DNA of 23,467 nucleotides from Emmonsiellopsis sp. PD_33 (taxonomy: Eukaryota; Ascomycota; Eurotiomycetes; Onygenales; Ajellomycetaceae), in NCBI GenBank assembly GCA_032988165.1, contig JANTQF010000460.1:1-23467 (forward strand). The letters run 5' to 3'. Of the stretch, positions 1 to 10,944 are shown in pieces (the stretch's first letter is position 1; each line of letters begins with the position of its first letter). The notes beneath the pieces are model-generated. The model saw nothing but the letters and a program-made list of their open reading frames with translations, did no database searches and was not told the origin of the DNA. The translations under genes and the position numbers were made by a program.

Positions 1-1040
1 ATAAATTAAAAGACTTTTTAGAACTTTTTAAATCTAAAAGAACTCTAAAAATTTTCTTTGTAATTATATCAAATATCTCAGATAAAAATTTAGTATTTGC
101 ACATCAACAGTATTTTTTCATTAAATCATGTCCTGTAAAGCTAGGAAATTCTTTAGTCGGGACCTATATGTATATATCTAGATAGCATCCATAATGATAG
201 GGGTATATAATCTATAAGAGTTATATAACGGCATCAATGAAATAAAGGAAAAGCGTTACACTGTAGGTAGGTATAACATATCATCAGATATATGGATAAA
301 TACCCAATCAAAACAAACTGTAGAAATGGGAAAGGAAAGGAAAGGGAGGGAAATAAATATGCACGCATGCAGGAAAGTAATAGTAACATGATGTCTAATA
401 ATACACGTAATGCTAAAGAAAGAAAGTAAACACAACCAACAGTATTGGGTATGAGGAGTAATCAGCGGGCAGGCAGGCAGCCTTGTAAGTATGTCCATAC
501 ATTGATTTGTCCACCATAATGCCAGCCATGTCTAGATGGTACAGCATCGATCTGGGGCGCATGGATGTGAATGAAAGACGGTAAGTAGGTAGGTTTGTGT
601 GCTATGTGGGTATGCCCCTATAGCAAAAGGCGCCAGATAATGTAGAGGGAGTAGGCAGGTGGGTTGGGGATACATAGAATGAAAGATACAAAAAAAAAAC
701 AGGATACAATCATACAGGTTGGAGAAATTACACAGGCCATCAGACAGATTAGGTAGGTAGACATACAACACAAAGAACCCCCTGCCAAAAACGAATCCGT
801 CTTGCATAGAAAAGAAGAAAGAAAAGAAAAGGATTAACAAAACAACGAATGAAGCGAAGATATCCCTCTCAAAAAACCGATCATGAATACAGTAGTAGCA
901 AAGCAAATTCCATCCCTGGTAAAAGAAACAATATCCGTCCATGATTTTAGGTCGCATTGAAAAAACAAAATACCCTTGCCCATCCGAAACCGTCCAAACA
1001 AAATAGAAATAAGAGTAGGAACCGCAAATTATAATTCAAA
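1..1040. other. AT-rich gene-free flank and probable 3' region of the transcription factor gene
   Basis: The first 250 bases or so are strikingly AT-rich, with many TTTA/TAAA runs. From about 300 onward composition is more balanced, with GGAAA repeats near 330-350, a GGCA repeat near 465-480 and several GTAGGTAGG-type repeats. The open frames here are rich in Phe, Cys and Leu from A/T runs and show no domain, so I treat them as non-coding. The part next to 1041 is probably the 3' UTR and terminator zone of the minus-strand factor gene. The extreme left edge may be the border of an AT-rich isochore or a RIP-mutated repeat; this is inference. Confidence 0.5.
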
Positions 1041-4000
1041 TCATTGTCGAGATTCCAACCAAATGGTACTCAACCACCCAGTGGTAACATTTTTGAAATT
1101 GGTTATTGACGATGGCCATTGATCATGGCTGTCTCCATCGATGAACATGAGAACATCATCGCCGCCCAGGCTGCTCATCCAGACAGGACTGTCTCCGCCA
1201 TCGACTGAAAGTGACCGGGGGGCAGCATCGATACGAGGTGGTGTTAGATGGAACGATGTCCCAGGAAGTGGCGGCATGGGGAATCCGTGTTGCGCAGCGG
1301 TACTGATGGAAGGGAGGGACTGGGAATATGGAGGCGGAGGCGGTTGGCGGGAGGTGATCCAAGGCTGGAGAGGTTGTAAGCGGTTTGAAGATGCTGGGAG
1401 GTACTGAGATGAGGTAGATGGGGCCGAGGTTTGCGTTGAGGAAGGGTAGGATCCGGGAGAGGTAAACGATGGGGCACCATTAGACTGTGCGGTTGAAGAA
1501 GGCAGTGTGGGGTGCTGCGGCTGGGGTGGATGTAGGGGATACGAAGGAGGGGTAGGGACGTTCGTCCAGCGTTCGTTTTCCAGCGGTTTAGAGCGTGGGA
1601 CGGAGGTGTCATGCTCAGGGCCGGAAGAGGAAACTAGCGGATGGACTGGGCTGCTGACGCTGTTGACAGGTACCCATGATTCTCGTCGAGCACCAACACC
1701 ATCAACGTGGTTCTCTAACAGCCCATCCCCAGATTCGCTCTTAACAGCATTGCTGCCAGCATCACTGGCTGCGCCTCGTTCCACCATATTCGCCGACACC
1801 GCCGTGCTTTCTTCATCTGGCCCGTTGGTTTCTGAAACCTGATCCTCTGCGCTACCCAAATCGGAAAAGAGCTTATCCAAGAGTTTCAATTCGTCGAAGC
1901 TGCTTGTATAGCCGATTTCCCTTGCACCGTAACCTCGTCCATTTGTGGCTCGGAAGTCGCTCTCAGGACCTCGTTTAAAGTTCTTTTTGGTTCTCGAGAA
2001 ATAATTGTGGGCGCGGTGAATAGTACGGAACCACCCGTTAGTCATTTTCAATCGCGGCCTCATCTCAGCCAGGGTTTCGATAGCCCTTCGGACCTCAACT
2101 TGCCCTTGACCACCAAAGCCTGGAACAACATCTGTCGAGTTGGGCTTTGAGCACATATAGCCCTCCTGATCCATGTTGTTAAAGTGGGCCGCGTAAACAC
2201 CGACAAAAGCAGCATTATAGATGGCAAATCCAACCAATGGAGTTTCCATCAACACCCCACGATCCTGGCAGGCCTTGACAAGTTCGGTCATCTGTCGGGC
2301 AGCCTTAAATAGTTCCCGCGCGCTGTCTCGCCAGAATCCTTCCGGTACATGGCATTTCTCGGGAGGGAAACATGGCTCGTCTATTGGTCCCTGTGGATCG
2401 GCGCATCGCAACGGTAAAAACTGCATATACGGTCTATGTAGAACGATTACCGATAAAAAGTAAATAATATGTATAAGCGTATACGGCGCCAAACTGTTCT
2501 TGTACATGATATGGGTGTCGGTGTTGCGTTGGGTGTATTGGAGATTACGCGACAGGTTCTCCTGGTAGTCGACTAGAAGGTCCCTCAGAGCGCTGAAACG
2601 GGATTCAGGGTGCCATGGAGGGTATTGATCGATCCTGTGTCAAGTTGAATCACATTAATCAGGGGATGTTACATTATAGGAACGATTCACGGTAACGTGG
2701 TAGAACGAACCTTCTCCCGCCTGAACATGACCATTTTGCAATGGTACCCCATATTCTGATTACCCGAATCAATCTACTCAAAACGCACTCCTCCGCGCCA
2801 ACTTCCCAACGATCGATGCCATTTTCGGTATTTTCGGCTCTATGGTTAGCCGAGGACCATTGTTTCAAATCCGATGGACCGTTAAATCGCGGTTTGGGGT
2901 CCTCTCCGTAGCCCATACTGTGTCGCAAGCTGGGAATTTGAATGCCACGCGAATCGTAGCTTTGCGAACGGCGCTTGTCGCCATCTTGCAATCGGGAAGT
3001 TCTGACCCGTTCTCCAAAGCCAAACGCATTGTCGCTCGGAAGTTGAATTTCCACGTCCCGAACCTTAATCATACGAGGGCGATATTTGCCACTGCTCAGG
3101 AACCGGTCCATGATAAAGCAACTCCAAAAGGTTCGTCGCTTGGTTTCTTGTTCAATAACTTCATCTGAATTCTGGCCCTTGTGATCGCGATGTTCAAGCT
3201 CGGGATTAAACATTCCAGTTGAAGATGTTCGACGTGACGACTCATCGTTCTCGGGCTCAAACGACAAGCCCATTGCCTGGGCGAGCCTGATGGCCATACC
3301 AACGTAGACCCAGGCATTTTTACCTCGGCACATTCCCCATTCGTGCAGACTTAGCATCAACAGGGCCTGCACCCGACTAATATCAGTGGATGCAAGGTCC
3401 GCTCCATCAATACCCGAGAGTCGGGATCGTAGAGCAGTCGCATAAAATTCCGAAGCTACGAGTGGATTGCATGGTGCGACAGGCGATGCGGGGGAGTGAT
3501 ACTGTGCTAGTTGTGGGTGAAATCGGGCGGTTAGAGTTAGCACTCCGAGAAGGATCAGCGGAGATGCCTCGGCGGGTGGAACGGGACTTTGTGAGTGTTC
3601 TTTCGCCGAATGGCTATCGGGTTGGGCTGAATTGGCGGGAAGTTGGCGTATCTGAGTAAGAAAGGTGGTTGGGTGCAAGAATGGTAAAATCGTAGCGAAG
3701 TGCAGCTGGAAGAGCTCAAGCAGCCCTTCCCAGACTTTGACGGTCAATATCGACGAGTCAAGGACATGACCATTCGCCTTATTCAGATCCTTCGCTGTCG
3801 ATGACATGGCAGCCATGGACTTCCTTGACCGCTGGCGTTTGGGGCTGTCCCACTCGCCGTTCCGATCGTCCACATCCCCCGTGGCCGCAATATCGCGCTT
3901 TGTGGAACCTCCACCGTTTCCAATGGCAGGAGCCGGATAGACGCATTCCCTTCCTGACGATTCACACGCCCGACAAGTCGTATCGATGCCCGCATTGACA

Positions 4001-4050
4001 CATTTGATCTTGCTTCGCCGGCAGCGAGAGCAAGCAATGCTGGAGCGCAT
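1041..4050 (-). CDS. Zn2Cys6 fungal-specific transcription factor, two exons
   Basis: Predicted nuclear DNA-binding regulator of 977 residues, coded by 4050-2711 joined to 2634-1041. The 76-bp intron has donor GTTCGT, a CTGATTAA branch-like site and acceptor ACACAG; splicing joins SCSGGRR to IDQYPPWHPESRF in frame. The binuclear zinc cluster is at the extreme N-terminus: Cys7, 10, 17, 26, 29, 36 with spacing 2-6-8-2-6. A basic PKRQRSRK stretch near residue 70 may be a nuclear signal. Residues about 105-350 resemble the fungal_trans middle homology region (LHEWGMCRGKNAWVYVGMAIRLAQAMGL, then RRTFWSCFIMDRF; shown in parts). Residues 807-919 are Pro/Ser/Gln-rich, a possible activation segment, followed by a conserved-looking acidic tail (GGDDVLMFIDGDSHDQW). 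The frame extends upstream to a GTG, but ATG 4050 (context AAAATG) is the first ATG. Target genes cannot be told from sequence, and I assign no ortholog name. Confidence 0.93.
2635..2710 (-). other. Spliceosomal intron in the transcription factor gene
   Basis: Reading the minus strand, the intron runs from GTTCGT at 2710 to ACACAG ending at 2635. It contains an in-frame stop (TAA) shortly after the donor, so unspliced message would be truncated after about 460 residues. Removing it joins two long open frames with no loss of frame. The donor is weaker than the usual fungal GTAAGT or GTATGT. Confidence 0.88.
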
Positions 4051-5600
4051 TTTCAATGCGGGCTGATCTTTCTTTTTCTCCACGGTGGTGGTTGTTCTGC
4101 CTGAAGATCTTGGGGAATAAAACGGTCCAGGATGATCTGCGAAGGATGGTTACTCCACGGGAATTCTTGTGGCAGGCCAAGTGTCGGGAGTGTCTTGTCC
4201 ACGAGTTTTGTTTCTGCTGGTTGCTGTGCCCGAAAAAGAAGGTTGGCTGATGTTACGCCCCAAACAGCACAGAGACAAATGCAGTCGTGGAAGAAATGTA
4301 ACAAAGAAATGCGTCTCGGCCAGCAGGGCAGCGAAAGAAAGAAATTAAAACAACAGAACCAAGTCAACAATGCAAAACCCGAGGGACGTGAGGCAAATAG
4401 GAAGAAGAAAGAGTCGAATGAAACAATCGTTAGGTAAAAAGCCGCAATTTAATGGAATGCAGCAGAAGAGCCGGTTTCGGGTTTAGGGAGGTTGAACAGA
4501 ATGTCGTCGACCACCACAAGTCACGCCCAAAGACAAAACACCGACAAGGTTTCTAGAAGTGGCCGTTTGCTGGCTGCAATTGTTTGGTGCAGCAAAGAAA
4601 TGGCTGCCGTTCCCGGCAGGCGTAGGTTCGGGTAGGTCCAGAAGTAACCGCCAAATCGGTCTTTCGCGGTGTTGGGTCCCGAGTCAATCTCAGAAACTCA
4701 ATAGATGTTCAGGAATGGGTGGGAGGAAACACAAAAAAAAAGAATAAGAACACAAGTATCCGTAGAAGAATATAATAGAACAAGAGAGGAAAATGGTCTA
4801 CCTAGTTGAGAGGACGGGAAGTGCACATGGTTCGTGGTAGCGGGCGGTAGAATAGACCAGGGAGGGATTAAGTTAATGGACCCGTAGCCAGCTGGGAAGT
4901 AGACAGCAAGACGGGGAGGAAGAGGAGGAGAGGACAGGCTGGGGTGGGCGGGAGCCGAGATAAAAAGATATCAGGACCCAGATGTAGCCAGGACCAGGGA
5001 CAGCAACGGTCGGGACGACGGAGGAAGAACGCGGGAAAGGCCCTGGTGTCAGAAGCAAAGACGACCAGCTTCAAATTCCGTCCGTGGCAGCGCGAGATAG
5101 CGCGCAGACTAGTTGACCGAGGAAGAAGCGCCCCAACTGGGCTGATTCGACGGGATGTGGGTTGGGGGGCTGGGTTGGCGTGCGTGCTAACTACTTGTAC
5201 GCTGCTGTTCGTTGCTTGTCTGCTGTCGTGTTTTTGTTTTTCTGGCGGTGATCAAGCTTCTCAGCGGCTGCTCATCGTTCGGGCGTCGTGTCACTCCAAC
5301 CTGGGATCGGGAATATGGCGAGGCGGAGTGGGGCGAGGACGGATGATGGGAGGGAGAGATCCCCCAGATACCGGGAGACGCCAGGAGCGCAGGAACGGGC
5401 TGTCACGAGAAGCTGACGGGAGTGGGGGATGGCGCGGGACGGGAGATGGGGATGGGGATGGGATGGAGAGAAGAGGAGGAGGAGAGGTGTCGACGAGAGA
5501 TGAGGTTCCTGTCAGTTGAGCCTCTCTTTCTCTTTTTGCGACAGACACACTCGCTCATACAAATTCAATGCGGTTGATATTTTTGCTTTTTATTTGCAAA
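4051..5600. other. Probable leader and proximal promoter of the transcription factor gene
   Basis: No convincing gene. The minus strand upstream of ATG 4050 has pyrimidine-rich stretches typical of fungal leaders. Long open frames across 4944-5548 on both strands are Gly/Arg or Pro/Ser-rich, which reflects base composition. A run of G-tracts lies at 5418-5462 and is listed separately. I see no clear TATA box or tRNA. The transcription start cannot be fixed from sequence. Confidence 0.45.
5418..5462 (+). repeat. G-tract cluster with G-quadruplex potential
   Basis: Seven runs of three or more G lie within 45 bases. The last four (5441-5462) are separated by AGAT, AT and AT, which fits the standard four-run quadruplex pattern with loops of 7 or fewer. 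It sits about 1.4 kb upstream of the transcription factor ATG, on the strand opposite to the gene's coding strand. Function is not known. Confidence 0.6.
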
Positions 5601-6525
5601 CCTGCTCGCTAGCGGCATCTGGCTCGGGGGATTCCTGCGGCTCGTGGCCGGCTGCAAAATACGCGCGGTGTTTGCAAATACGCCCGCCGTACAGCCTGTA
5701 CATTATTTGCAGATCGCGGGCCGGCATGGGCTGGGCGCTGACTCGCTGAGGCGGAATCGTTGTCCCGTAAGCCGAACACCGCTCCCTGTCCGGCCGAGAG
5801 GGCTGGGAGATGCCACACCGGCCTCTATCTAAAAATAACAGAGCAGCCAGAGCACACTGCACAGTTGCGATATAATAAGGAGCTGTCTGTCTCGTCTTTT
5901 GCCGTGTTCCTTTCTCTCCGTTTCCTCTGCTGCAGGTTTACCCGACATTCACGCGAGGCAAAGACGTTACATCCGACACGCCATACGCCATGGTTAATCT
6001 CCCTTCTACATGGCACAGTCTATTTTCGACATCCAGACCTACTTCGTCCGCCAGCTCTTTACCCTGTCAGTTGGGGCTACTTGGGAGGTCAGGGTTCGCA
6101 GCCATGGCTGGCATACTAGATCATAACAGTAAGCCGCCGCCCCCCTGGCTGACAGGATGAGTAACGAACCGGTGTTGGTGATGAGATTTGGGGCTGAGGA
6201 CAGCTGGGTATAAATAGGTAGTTACGGAAATCGTGATGACCTTGGCTACACATGTGTGTACCCCATGCCCCTTGCTGGTTGGCGGTCTCTTCGGGGCTTC
6301 AGTGCACCGAGGTTGTGGTTGTCTTCCAAGGTTGCCTGCCGTTCCTTGCCGGACTTCGGAGTCTTCTATGATCACACCAGTCGTGGACAAGTATGCGACA
6401 ACTCCTGTCATGGCTGTGCAGGAGGCAAAAGAAGACCGGGAACAAAGACGTTTTGTAAACCCGTCACTCTTCCCGCCGGCGAGTTATTATTATCACCATT
6501 ATGACTTTGCTGCCGGCGTAACTAC

Positions 6526-6539
6526 ATGCATGCATGCAT
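6526..6539. repeat. ATGC tandem repeat, fully palindromic
   Basis: Fourteen bases of alternating ATGC units form a perfect self-complementary sequence (ATGCATGCATGCAT). It could be a simple repeat or a dimer-binding site; no other copy of this length was noticed. Confidence 0.7.
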
Positions 6540-6682
6540 ACCTACTAGTACCTGTCCCATGGAAAAATAGGCCGATTGACAACTGACGATTGCCGTTTTC
6601 AGCGCCAGACAGACTTGACCCGTCCGGTATCTTCTTCCTGTGCCATCTTAATTTCCCGTACCTACAGAGAGCTTCAAACTGG

Positions 6683-6751
6683 CCTCCTTCTCCTTCTCCT
6701 TCTCCTTCTTCTCCTTCTTTTTTTTTTTCTTACTTTTTTTTTGCTTTTTTT
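6683..6751 (+). repeat. CTCCTT microsatellite and poly-T tract
   Basis: Repeated CTCCTT/CTTCTC units run into long T runs with few interruptions. Such pyrimidine tracts are common in fungal promoters and introns. No gene starts downstream within reach, so a promoter role is not supported here. Confidence 0.8.
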
Positions 6752-7506
6752 AAGCGCTCGCGTTTGTAAAATTTTGGAAGCAAAAAAGCAACGCACCCTT
6801 GACACCGCAAGAAAAAGCGTTACCGTAGCCTAACTAAACCCTCCTTTCACACCTACATGCTTCTACACAGCAGTACCACCGCTCGTTCAACTGACCGGGA
6901 GCATGAAACAGGACGGTTGTGCCAAAATCGGAAGGATATCGGGGTTGGTTGATCTTCTGCATCACCGAACTCCTGAATTGGTTGTCGAGATATTTAGCCT
7001 TTTTTTTTGTCTCGTTTGCTTTTTCCTCCCTCCCTGGCTGCTCGGAGAGCCACGGGAATGAATACATAATCGGACAGATATCGTCGTCGTTCTCAAGCCT
7101 TTCGCTGGGAGTCTAGGACACGTGTTCGAGCTCATTCGCATACTAGGTACGATTGAATTTGGGGGTTTGCAGAATTTACCTTCCGTAGTGTGAAGGAAAA
7201 GAAGGGAACGGAATAGGAACGCACGGGAAGTTTAAAAATGAAACAAAAAAAGAAAAAGGCAAAAGGGGGGTGAGCGGGATAGCATCGATGGATGGATTTT
7301 GTACCGGAAATATTGGGAACAGAATGTCTCTCTCTCTCGCTCACTTCGCGGCCGCCTACAACCAGGCAGTTACGTATTTCAAGAGAAATTTTATTTCCTT
7401 GTGCTTCTCCCTGTGCCTCAAGAGAGATAGAGCGGAAGAAAAAGAGTTTACCGTTTCCGTTGTACACACATGTACAGCATCCATTCTGGTTACTAAGTTG
7501 CTCACA

Positions 7507-7526
7507 TACATCCATACATCCATACA
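7507..7526. repeat. ACATCCAT tandem repeat
   Basis: Two full 8-base units of ACATCCAT plus a partial third. This is a small simple repeat with no visible role. Confidence 0.6.
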
Positions 7527-8007
7527 TTTATTATTCTCCCATTCCGCCGTTTGCCGTTGAAATCTCCGTCGTGTTGCGTCTCAAGTTGAGTTACTTCCGG
7601 TACGCCGTAGGAGCTTGGAAATATTTCTGCAAGGAAGAATGTACGCGTAACTCCACGTAAACTGCTCTGGGTCGGCGGTCCAATGTCTCTCTCCCACTGA
7701 AGTTTTAATAACATACTTCTCTCTTTTACTCTTTTTGTCTCTCACCGGCGCACTTACCTGACTATTTATTAGGGAGGTTTAATTTGCAAAAAGATAAATA
7801 TAAAACGTTCCCAAATTCGCAGTTTGTAACATCTATCCCGTCCCATTGCCGTTCGCATTCACATTCCTCAAAAACAAAACCCCCAAAATTCAAGAAAACG
7901 GGAATCAAATCACATCGAGTTCCTCAATTTCTCGCCCCCCGAGGATCATCGGCTATGCACCGCACTTGTGACTTCCCGATCGGCAAGTCTCATCCCATCC
8001 CATCCCT

Positions 8008-8025
8008 GGCCAGTGATCGCTGGCC
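8008..8025. repeat. Imperfect 18-bp palindrome
   Basis: GGCCAG and CTGGCC form six-base arms around TGATCG. Only one symmetric pair in the centre is mismatched. It lies in gene-free DNA and may be chance. Confidence 0.5.
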
Positions 8026-10772
8026 GCTGGCCGCCCAGCAAGTCACCGACTGATGACAGACAACCACATCTGACACGCCTCTGGATTAATCCACCCGTCC
8101 GTTCCACCAAAGAAAACATGTTTCGCTGGCTAATCGTCAATGACCACTGCGCGTTTCAACAGGAAAAAGTAGAAGTGCCTTTTACTGCCACTGTCTGCCA
8201 GTGATGGAGATGGAAGCATCGAGGGTAGGTATCCACTTGCACTGCCACTTTTTACTCCAGTGGGCGTTAGGTTCCGGTGCACGGATACTTGTCGGAGATC
8301 CGTCAACCTTGAAGGTTAAAAACATGCACATATCACAGGATAATAAAAGTTACCCCGAGCGATCATATTGGCATTTTTTTACCTTCTTTCTGTGCCCGAG
8401 GGTGGGTAGCGCTCGGCCGGAGGGGGTTGAACCTGGATGGAAAGTCATCTTTCCCATGGGCCATAACCATTAACCAGTCGGCTCACCGTCGGGATAACGA
8501 GTTAAACGACAGGGTTGAAATCCAAAACACAGGCTGTCTGTGGCTGGTTGGCTGAAAATCCCGTCATGAACCATATTTGTCACGTGCTGGTCTGCAATCG
8601 CGGCCAACAACCTCTCTCGGACAACGGAATCACACAATTCATCTGCGGTATTTCTACTATGGTAATTATGTGCTTTGGGGGCTGGTTGCTTGGGCTTCAA
8701 CCCGAGAGTAACGTAACTATCATTCCGAAATCCTCAAATTGCTAACTACATGTAACTGAGACCTGGCCAGCGCCATTCGATGGCCCCTGTCTCTTTCGTG
8801 CCTCAGAAAATTGCAATTGGACTTCTAGCTCAATTGCAGCTTCGCTATTGACCAACCAGCCACATACATAACTACCCTGCCAGTCTAGATAACTAACTAA
8901 CTTGCTCTTCTCCTCATCTATTTCCCCGGGCATGTCCAAGCCATCAATCCTCCGAAAGTTACCGTACCTTTTTCCCCCTTGCGGAGAAACATGCAAGGGC
9001 TCCTACTAATCCCACGTCTGGGGAACGGTATGTGGCTAGGGTTACGATTTCTTTCGAAGCTAGAGTCTAGCTAACACATGCGTCCGCTTGCCGTCCCCGT
9101 ATCTCTCATGTGGCATTCAGATATCCTTGCAACTCTTCCATGCCGAACGAAACCCCCGCTCTCCAAGCCAAATCACCCAAACCTAACCTCCAGATCCCTC
9201 TTCCTTCTTTCCGATATGCCTGGTTTGGAACCTATATCACAGATATTGTATCTACAAGTCCGCTAATAAGATCCAAAATCTCGCTCACAAACCCATCTAG
9301 CCCCGGCCCCCTCATTACCACCCCCCAGACTGCAAACTAACTACATAGTGGATTGAATCTGGCTCGTCAAGCTGCCATCAATGGGCGGCCCGGCACATCA
9401 TGGGGTAACTCGCTAACTACTAAACTAAATTCAAGGTTTTCCGTAATTGCATAGACTTTTTTAAACCCTGGTACAGACACCATGGACCTCGGAGAAATTT
9501 CCTCTTGATTCCGGGGGCAAGATCGCGCCGGTTTTCTTCGTTTGTCTCTTCCGATGACAAGGGGGGGACGAAGAGAGACATGCCCTATTTTTGCCCTTTC
9601 TCGTAAGTTGTGAGTGGAAAGATGCTCGTGGGTGTCATATGCAAAAATTAAAAACAAAAAGAGACGGAGAGAGAGAGAAGGGGAAAAGGAGAGGAAGGGC
9701 AGGGAGATGGAGAAATATTTGCCGAACTATCTCCGCCATTCATACAGACAACATCATTAAGAACAGCCACGACGAACACCGTCTGCGATGCAATGCGATG
9801 CTATGCCCGCCAATCGAAGATGGCTGTTCTAGCTTTTTCGTCTTCTTAATTTCCATTCTTTTGTTTTTGCAATAACGCTCTTGTCTGCATACGCATTTGC
9901 GGAAATCTCAGGTTTGGGTGGTTCCCCCCAGAACTTAGAAGGGAACACACAAACATTTCCAAAGTCAAACCGACACCCCCCCAGTCGCCCTTTTCCCTTG
10001 AACTCCTCTACCTACCTATGTAGTACCTATCCACGGCATGTCGAAACAACCAACACAAACGGCCCCATCCTTCGGCAACTCTGCGGCCATCTTTTGCCCC
10101 CAGTTCCGTTGACATTGCCAACTTCATCCCATAGTATAAAACATCTACCTATCAGAATACCGTCACGGCCCACCACCACGGACAGCCCTCGGACATCTGA
10201 AACTGCCGATGATCAATGATGCATGGCTGACGATTTGTTGTTGTTGTCGTCGTCATATGGATCTACACGGACAAAACGGACCTTCCCCCGCGCCCCCTTC
10301 AAACACACCGCAGTGAACCGTCTGTTACTGGTGTAATCGTTTCATCGTTGACAGATGCAACAGGAAACGAAACGGCGTGGACCAGTTTCTTTGCTACCCA
10401 GTCGGAGAAATCGCTTTGTAACCCCCTTTTAGGTAACCTCTGTACTCCGCACCTGGGTAAAAATGGAATGGGGCGGCTCCGTCCCCGGTCCCGTTCGCCA
10501 ATGCGGGCAAAGATAAGCTGTGCCTGGGAACGAAAACAGAAAATCGCTTCCTTACTTTGACTGTGCTAGGCTGGAGGAAATGCGGAGACGGCGGACGGAG
10601 GGGGCGGTGGTAGATGTAATGTACGTACATGTCCATGTACGGATAAAAAGGTTGGTCCAAACCCGAGTTGTTGTGGGTTTAGAATTTGGGGGCATTTCCT
10701 ATTAATAGCAACGCTGCATGTAACAAATCCTGTCACAGAGTGTCATGGCTATGTATGTATGTGTTTTTGTTT

Positions 10773-10904
10773 GGGCAACGGGGGAGTGCCAGAGAGGGGG
10801 GGTTGGGGGATCTTTTGTGTGGTTCGTTTGTTTCTTTTAGTCTGGATATGGAAATGCAGGCAAGCACAGAGACTTCGGGAGGGAGGGTAGTTTGGGTACG
10901 GGGG
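10773..10904 (+). repeat. Second G-tract cluster with G-quadruplex potential
   Basis: Four G-runs of three to seven bases lie at 10773-10809. At 10877-10904 five further runs of three or more G are separated by A, A, TAGTTT and TAC, which fits the standard quadruplex pattern. The cluster is in the middle of gene-free DNA. Confidence 0.6.
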
Positions 10905-10935
10905 ATTTTTGGAGAGGAATCCATGCGTATGTATG

Positions 10936-10944
10936 TACTCCGTA
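10936..10944 (+). repeat. TACTCCGTA element, copy 1
   Basis: An exact TACTCCGTA, part of the larger palindrome-like GTACTCCGTAC. Three other exact copies occur in the window, all in intergenic DNA and all in this orientation. Confidence 0.6.

Larger units (their letters stand above)
5601..10610. other. Gene-free intergenic stretch
   Basis: About 5 kb in which both strands have only short, overlapping open frames with no domain, no catalytic motif and no plausible exon chain that I could build. It contains CT-rich and poly-T tracts, ATGC and ACATCCAT tandem repeats, and short palindromes. It may hold distal promoter elements of the transcription factor gene or unannotated non-coding RNA, but nothing in the sequence proves either. 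Confidence 0.5.

Noticed and set aside
532..957. 141-codon minus-strand open frame
   Set aside because: Phe/Cys/Leu-rich translation of A/T-rich DNA just downstream of the transcription factor stop; more likely 3' UTR.
4944..5548. Overlapping long open frames on both strands (191 and 85 codons)
   Set aside because: Composition is Gly/Arg-rich on one strand and Pro/Ser-rich on the other, as expected from G-rich repeats. No domain or splice support.
6080..6110. tRNA-like GGTTCGCAGCC
   Set aside because: The T-arm stem does not pair, and no matching acceptor or anticodon arms were found.
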